In this document: positions 61,537 to 64,000 of the stretch, in pieces
How the letters are laid out: each line of letters begins with the position of its first letter
Position numbering within the stretch: the first letter of the stretch is position 1
DNA from: Flaviflexus salsibiostraticola
GTDB taxonomy: Bacteria; Actinomycetota; Actinomycetes; Actinomycetales; Actinomycetaceae
Direction: 5' to 3'
Length of the DNA stretch: 64,000 bases
NCBI RefSeq assembly: GCF_003952265.1
Contig: NZ_CP034438.1
Location: 1,550,001 to 1,614,000 of the forward strand
The notes under the pieces: model-generated
Database searches by the model: none
What the model saw: only the letters and a program-made list of their open reading frames with translations
Told to the model about the DNA's origin: nothing
Made by a program: the position numbers and the translations under genes

Positions 61537-61742
61537 ATTCAGAAGATTACACCGCAGATACGGCCAGCTGTGGACGATGGTCCCGCAATTGCAACGTTCA
61601 CATGCAGCCCCCATCTCACCTGTTCGCTCGCAGAGGATCGGACACGTCAATGGTGTCGAATCCCACACTCGAGGGCATTCCGGGGGTAAACTTGTGAGCA
61701 CGCCGATCGAATGGTCGGTGATCCCCGACGGAAGGAGGCCCT

Positions 61743-61805
61743 ATGAGTTATTTCGTTAAGGCAGAGGAAGCGAACTCTGCGAAGGCCGTCCAGGTCTCCG
61801 ACTAG
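61743..61805 (+). CDS. 20-residue peptide with strong ribosome binding site
   Basis: ATG at 61743 follows GGAAGGAGG at ideal spacing, one of the best Shine-Dalgarno sites in the window. The product starts MSYFVKAEEANS and ends with SD before TAG. It is too short for ordinary gene callers. It may be a small stand-alone peptide or a translated leader. A TAAACT box lies about 50 bp upstream. No homologue is recognised. Confidence 0.4.
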   Translation: MSYFVKAEEANSAKAVQVSD

Positions 61806-62107
61806 TCGCCCCGGTGCAGCATCCCCAGAGGGAATGCGCCAAGCACCGCCAAATAATCTAGGGCGTCAGAGTTCCGATCACTCGGACATGAGTACACGCT
61901 GAACTTGCCCGCTGTGCCCGGCCAATGGCCGGGCACAGTGCTGTTCCGAGGAGTTTCACCGACCGGGCGTACCTCACGACGTATGCTCCACCGCAGTCCA
62001 GGAGCCCGTGAGAGACAACGGCCTCGGGCCGACAGCTTTCTCATCGCGTCACAGCAGACCATGGAGGCAACGGTGCCCGCCCAGCGCACCTCACCTAAAC
62101 TGTCCAC
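61806..62107. other. 302-bp region between the small peptide and the peptidase gene
   Basis: Apart from the terminator-like hairpin at 61912-61938 and a TAAACT box (62096-62101) six bases before the peptidase ATG, nothing convincing is seen. Weak minus-strand frames lack ribosome sites. Confidence 0.4.
61912..61938 (+). terminator. Hairpin after the small peptide
   Basis: A perfect 12-bp stem CTGTGCCCGGCC with its complement and an AAT loop lies about 105 bp after the 20-codon ORF. No clear T-run is present. Confidence 0.6.
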
Positions 62108-64000
62108 ATGACTGATCCGAGGCTATGGCTGGAAGATTCGAACGACGTGGCTCTTGAGTGGGTGAAGGAGCGCACCGAGAGGACGCTCGACTCATATCGA
62201 GGAAATCGATTCGACGCGAAGCGATCCGCCATCTTCGACATCCTCTCCGCCAAGGACAAGCTGGACCTCGGTACCCTGCGCGGGGATTACGTCTACAACT
62301 TCCATACGGATGCGGATCATCCGCGCGGCCTGTGGCGGCGGACCACCCTCGAGAGCTACCTGGACGAGCCCGAGTGGGATGTCCTGCTCGACATTGACTC
62401 CCTCGGCCAGGAGGAGGGTGAGTCGTGGGTCTTCGGCGGGGCGAATCTCCGCAGGCCCCTGTTCGACCGCGCCCTTATCACCCTCAAGCCCGGCGGTTCC
62501 GATGCGAACGTCGTGCGCGAGTTCGACCTCGACACTCGGACGTTCATCACCGACGGATTCGAGGCGCCCGCCTCGAAGGGCTCGATGTCGTGGATGAGGA
62601 GGGATTCCGATGCCGTCCTCATCGCCCGCGACTTCGGCGCGGGCACCCTCACCGACTCCGGGTACCCACGGTCCGTGCGCCTCTGGCGGCGCGGCACCGA
62701 TATCGATGACGCGCCGACCATCCTCGAGGGCGAGCGCGAGGACATCCTCGTCTCTGCCAGCCACGATTTCACGCCGGGCTATGAGCGCACCTTCGCGGTG
62801 CGTGCCAAGGACTTCCGGGACACGGTCGTCTATGAGGTCGACCATGACACGCTCGAGCTCAAGGAGATTCTCCTGCCGCACAGCGCAGGCGTGGGCACCA
62901 TCCGCGACTGGGCCGTCGTCGAGCTGCGATACGACTGGGAGCTCAAGGGCGAGACCTTCCCGGCGGGCTCGCTGCTCGCCCTGCCCTATGAGGATGCGCT
63001 GACGGGCCCCGTCCCGGAGCGGATCGTCAAGATCTTCACGCCCACTCCCCAGGCATCCCTGGCCGGGATGACCGAGATCCAGTCCGGAGTCGTGTTCACG
63101 ACTCTCGACAACGTCCGTTCCCGCGTCTACTTCGCCTCCATCGACACCTGGGAGGTCACCGAGCTCCACCCCGAGCTCGGTGAATTCGACTCGATCGGCG
63201 TCGGCGCCGTCGATCGCGAGAAGGGCGATGCCGTGTGGGTGACGACGACGGGCTTCCTCACGCCGACAACGCTCCTGTACGGGACCGCCTCGAAGGACGG
63301 CCTCGACGTCACGACGGTCCGCTCCACCCCGGAGCGCTTCGACGCCGACGGAATGGTGGTCGACCAGCGATGGGCGGTCTCCGCCGATGGCACGCGGGTG
63401 CCGTACTTCCTCGTCGGGAGCCGGCAGGCGCTCCGTGGCGAGCATCCTGCACGCTGTCTGCTGGATGGGTATGGCGGGTTCGAGGTCTCGCGCACCCCGG
63501 GCTATCTCGGAACGTATGGGAAGGCGTGGCTGGAGGATGGCGGCGTGTACGTGCTCGCCAACATCCGCGGCGGCGGCGAGTTCGGGCCCGCCTGGCACCA
63601 GGCCGCACTCACAAAGAACCGCAAGCGCGCCTATGAGGACTTCGCAGCGGTGGCTCGGGACCTTGTCGCCACGGGGGTGACGACCGTGCCTCAGCTCGCC
63701 GCGATCGGCGGCTCGAACGGCGGCCTCCTCATCGGCAACATGTACACGACCTACCCCGAGCTGTTCGGAGCCCTCGTCACGCGGGTTCCGCTGCTCGATA
63801 TGAAGAGGTTCTCCCACCTGCTGGCCGGCGCGTCATGGATGGACGAGTACGGGAACCCCGACACGGACGACTGGGACTTCCTCCAGCGCTACTCGCCATA
63901 CCACAACGTCGCGGAGGACGGCGAGTATCCGCCGATTCTCGTCATGACATCGACGAAGGACGATCGGGTTCACCCAGGCCACGCGCGGAAGTTCACGGCG
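62108..64000 (+). CDS. Prolyl oligopeptidase (S9A), C-terminus beyond the window
   Basis: The first 631 residues of the gene are visible, to the last base of the window. The N-terminal start PRLWLEDSNDVALEWV is typical of S9A peptidases; a beta-propeller region follows, then the catalytic domain with the nucleophile Ser536 in GGSNGG and the catalytic Asp619 in TKDDRVHPGH. The catalytic His and the end of the protein are not in the window. It cleaves short proline-containing peptides. There is no signal peptide. A TAAACT box six bases before the ATG suggests a leaderless transcript. Confidence 0.92.
   Translation, partial: MTDPRLWLEDSNDVALEWVKERTERTLDSYRGNRFDAKRSAIFDILSAKDKLDLGTLRGDYVYNFHTDADHPRGLWRRTTLESYLDEPEWDVLLDIDSLGQEEGESWVFGGANLRRPLFDRALITLKPGGSDANVVREFDLDTRTFITDGFEAPASKGSMSWMRRDSDAVLIARDFGAGTLTDSGYPRSVRLWRRGTDIDDAPTILEGEREDILVSASHDFTPGYERTFAVRAKDFRDTVVYEVDHDTLELKEILLPHSAGVGTIRDWAVVELRYDWELKGETFPAGSLLALPYEDALTGPVPERIVKIFTPTPQASLAGMTEIQSGVVFTTLDNVRSRVYFASIDTWEVTELHPELGEFDSIGVGAVDREKGDAVWVTTTGFLTPTTLLYGTASKDGLDVTTVRSTPERFDADGMVVDQRWAVSADGTRVPYFLVGSRQALRGEHPARCLLDGYGGFEVSRTPGYLGTYGKAWLEDGGVYVLANIRGGGEFGPAWHQAALTKNRKRAYEDFAAVARDLVATGVTTVPQLAAIGGSNGGLLIGNMYTTYPELFGALVTRVPLLDMKRFSHLLAGASWMDEYGNPDTDDWDFLQRYSPYHNVAEDGEYPPILVMTSTKDDRVHPGHARKFTA

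Noticed and set aside
62192..63817. 541-codon open frame antisense to the prolyl oligopeptidase
   Set aside because: The plus strand carries intact catalytic motifs of the peptidase; the antisense frame is a shadow.

Overview
The window is GC-rich (about two thirds G+C) DNA from a Gram-positive actinobacterium. The grounds are the coproporphyrin-type haem genes (hemQ, cpfC, cgoX), Mrx-style low-molecular-weight phosphatase, an HspR/HAIR-type clpB promoter, many overlapping ATGA/GTGA stop-starts and many genes that look leaderless. A member of the Actinomycetales (Actinomycetaceae-like) is my best guess, but the sequence alone does not fix the genus. No rRNA, tRNA or CRISPR array was seen.

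Layout. 0-6.5 kb: housekeeping genes (phosphatase-like protein, quinone reductase, class II aldolase) and an asparaginase/permease operon with a divergent GntR regulator. 6.9-18 kb: haem biosynthesis. hemA-cpfC-hemQ run leftward and hemE-cgoX-hemC-hemD-hemB-hemL rightward from a 56-bp divergent promoter region, giving the full route from glutamyl-tRNA to haem b. Just upstream lies a degenerate HemC paralogue that has lost the cofactor cysteine, translationally coupled to a sirtuin. A frameshifted copy of the sirtuin 3' end lies on the far side of the haem block, so the block is bracketed by direct repeats. 18-25 kb: small housekeeping genes (SpoU methyltransferase, LemA, pyrE, SDR, exonuclease III, HAD phosphatase, YnfA, GNAT, ASCH).

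25.89-34.47 kb: an integrated mobilizable element of about 8.58 kb. It interrupts a luciferase-like monooxygenase gene: the 3' part lies at the left end, the 5' part at the right end, and joining them at a shared TAC restores a 337-codon reading frame. The element carries a large serine integrase beside the left junction, small regulatory ORFs, iteron-like repeats, a Rep protein with an HUH endonuclease and an SF3-like P-loop domain, MobC/relaxase/MobB-type mobilization genes, and a mercury-resistance cargo (merR, merA, small membrane protein) with a textbook MerR operator.

35-43 kb: metF-metE, a small NTF2-like protein, clpB with a HAIR operator, and an amidase. 43.3-61.5 kb: a molybdenum island. 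It has moaA-moaD, two DMSO-reductase-family catalytic subunits (the second with its own iron-sulfur and membrane subunits), a TorD chaperone, a cysteine-rich ferredoxin-like protein, a MoaB-MoaE fusion, moeB, moeA, moaC, mobA, and a leftward regulator-modA-modB-modC operon for molybdate uptake. Molybdate import, cofactor synthesis, chaperoning and the final respiratory enzymes are thus in one place. The window ends inside a prolyl oligopeptidase gene, preceded by a 20-codon ORF with a near-perfect ribosome binding site.
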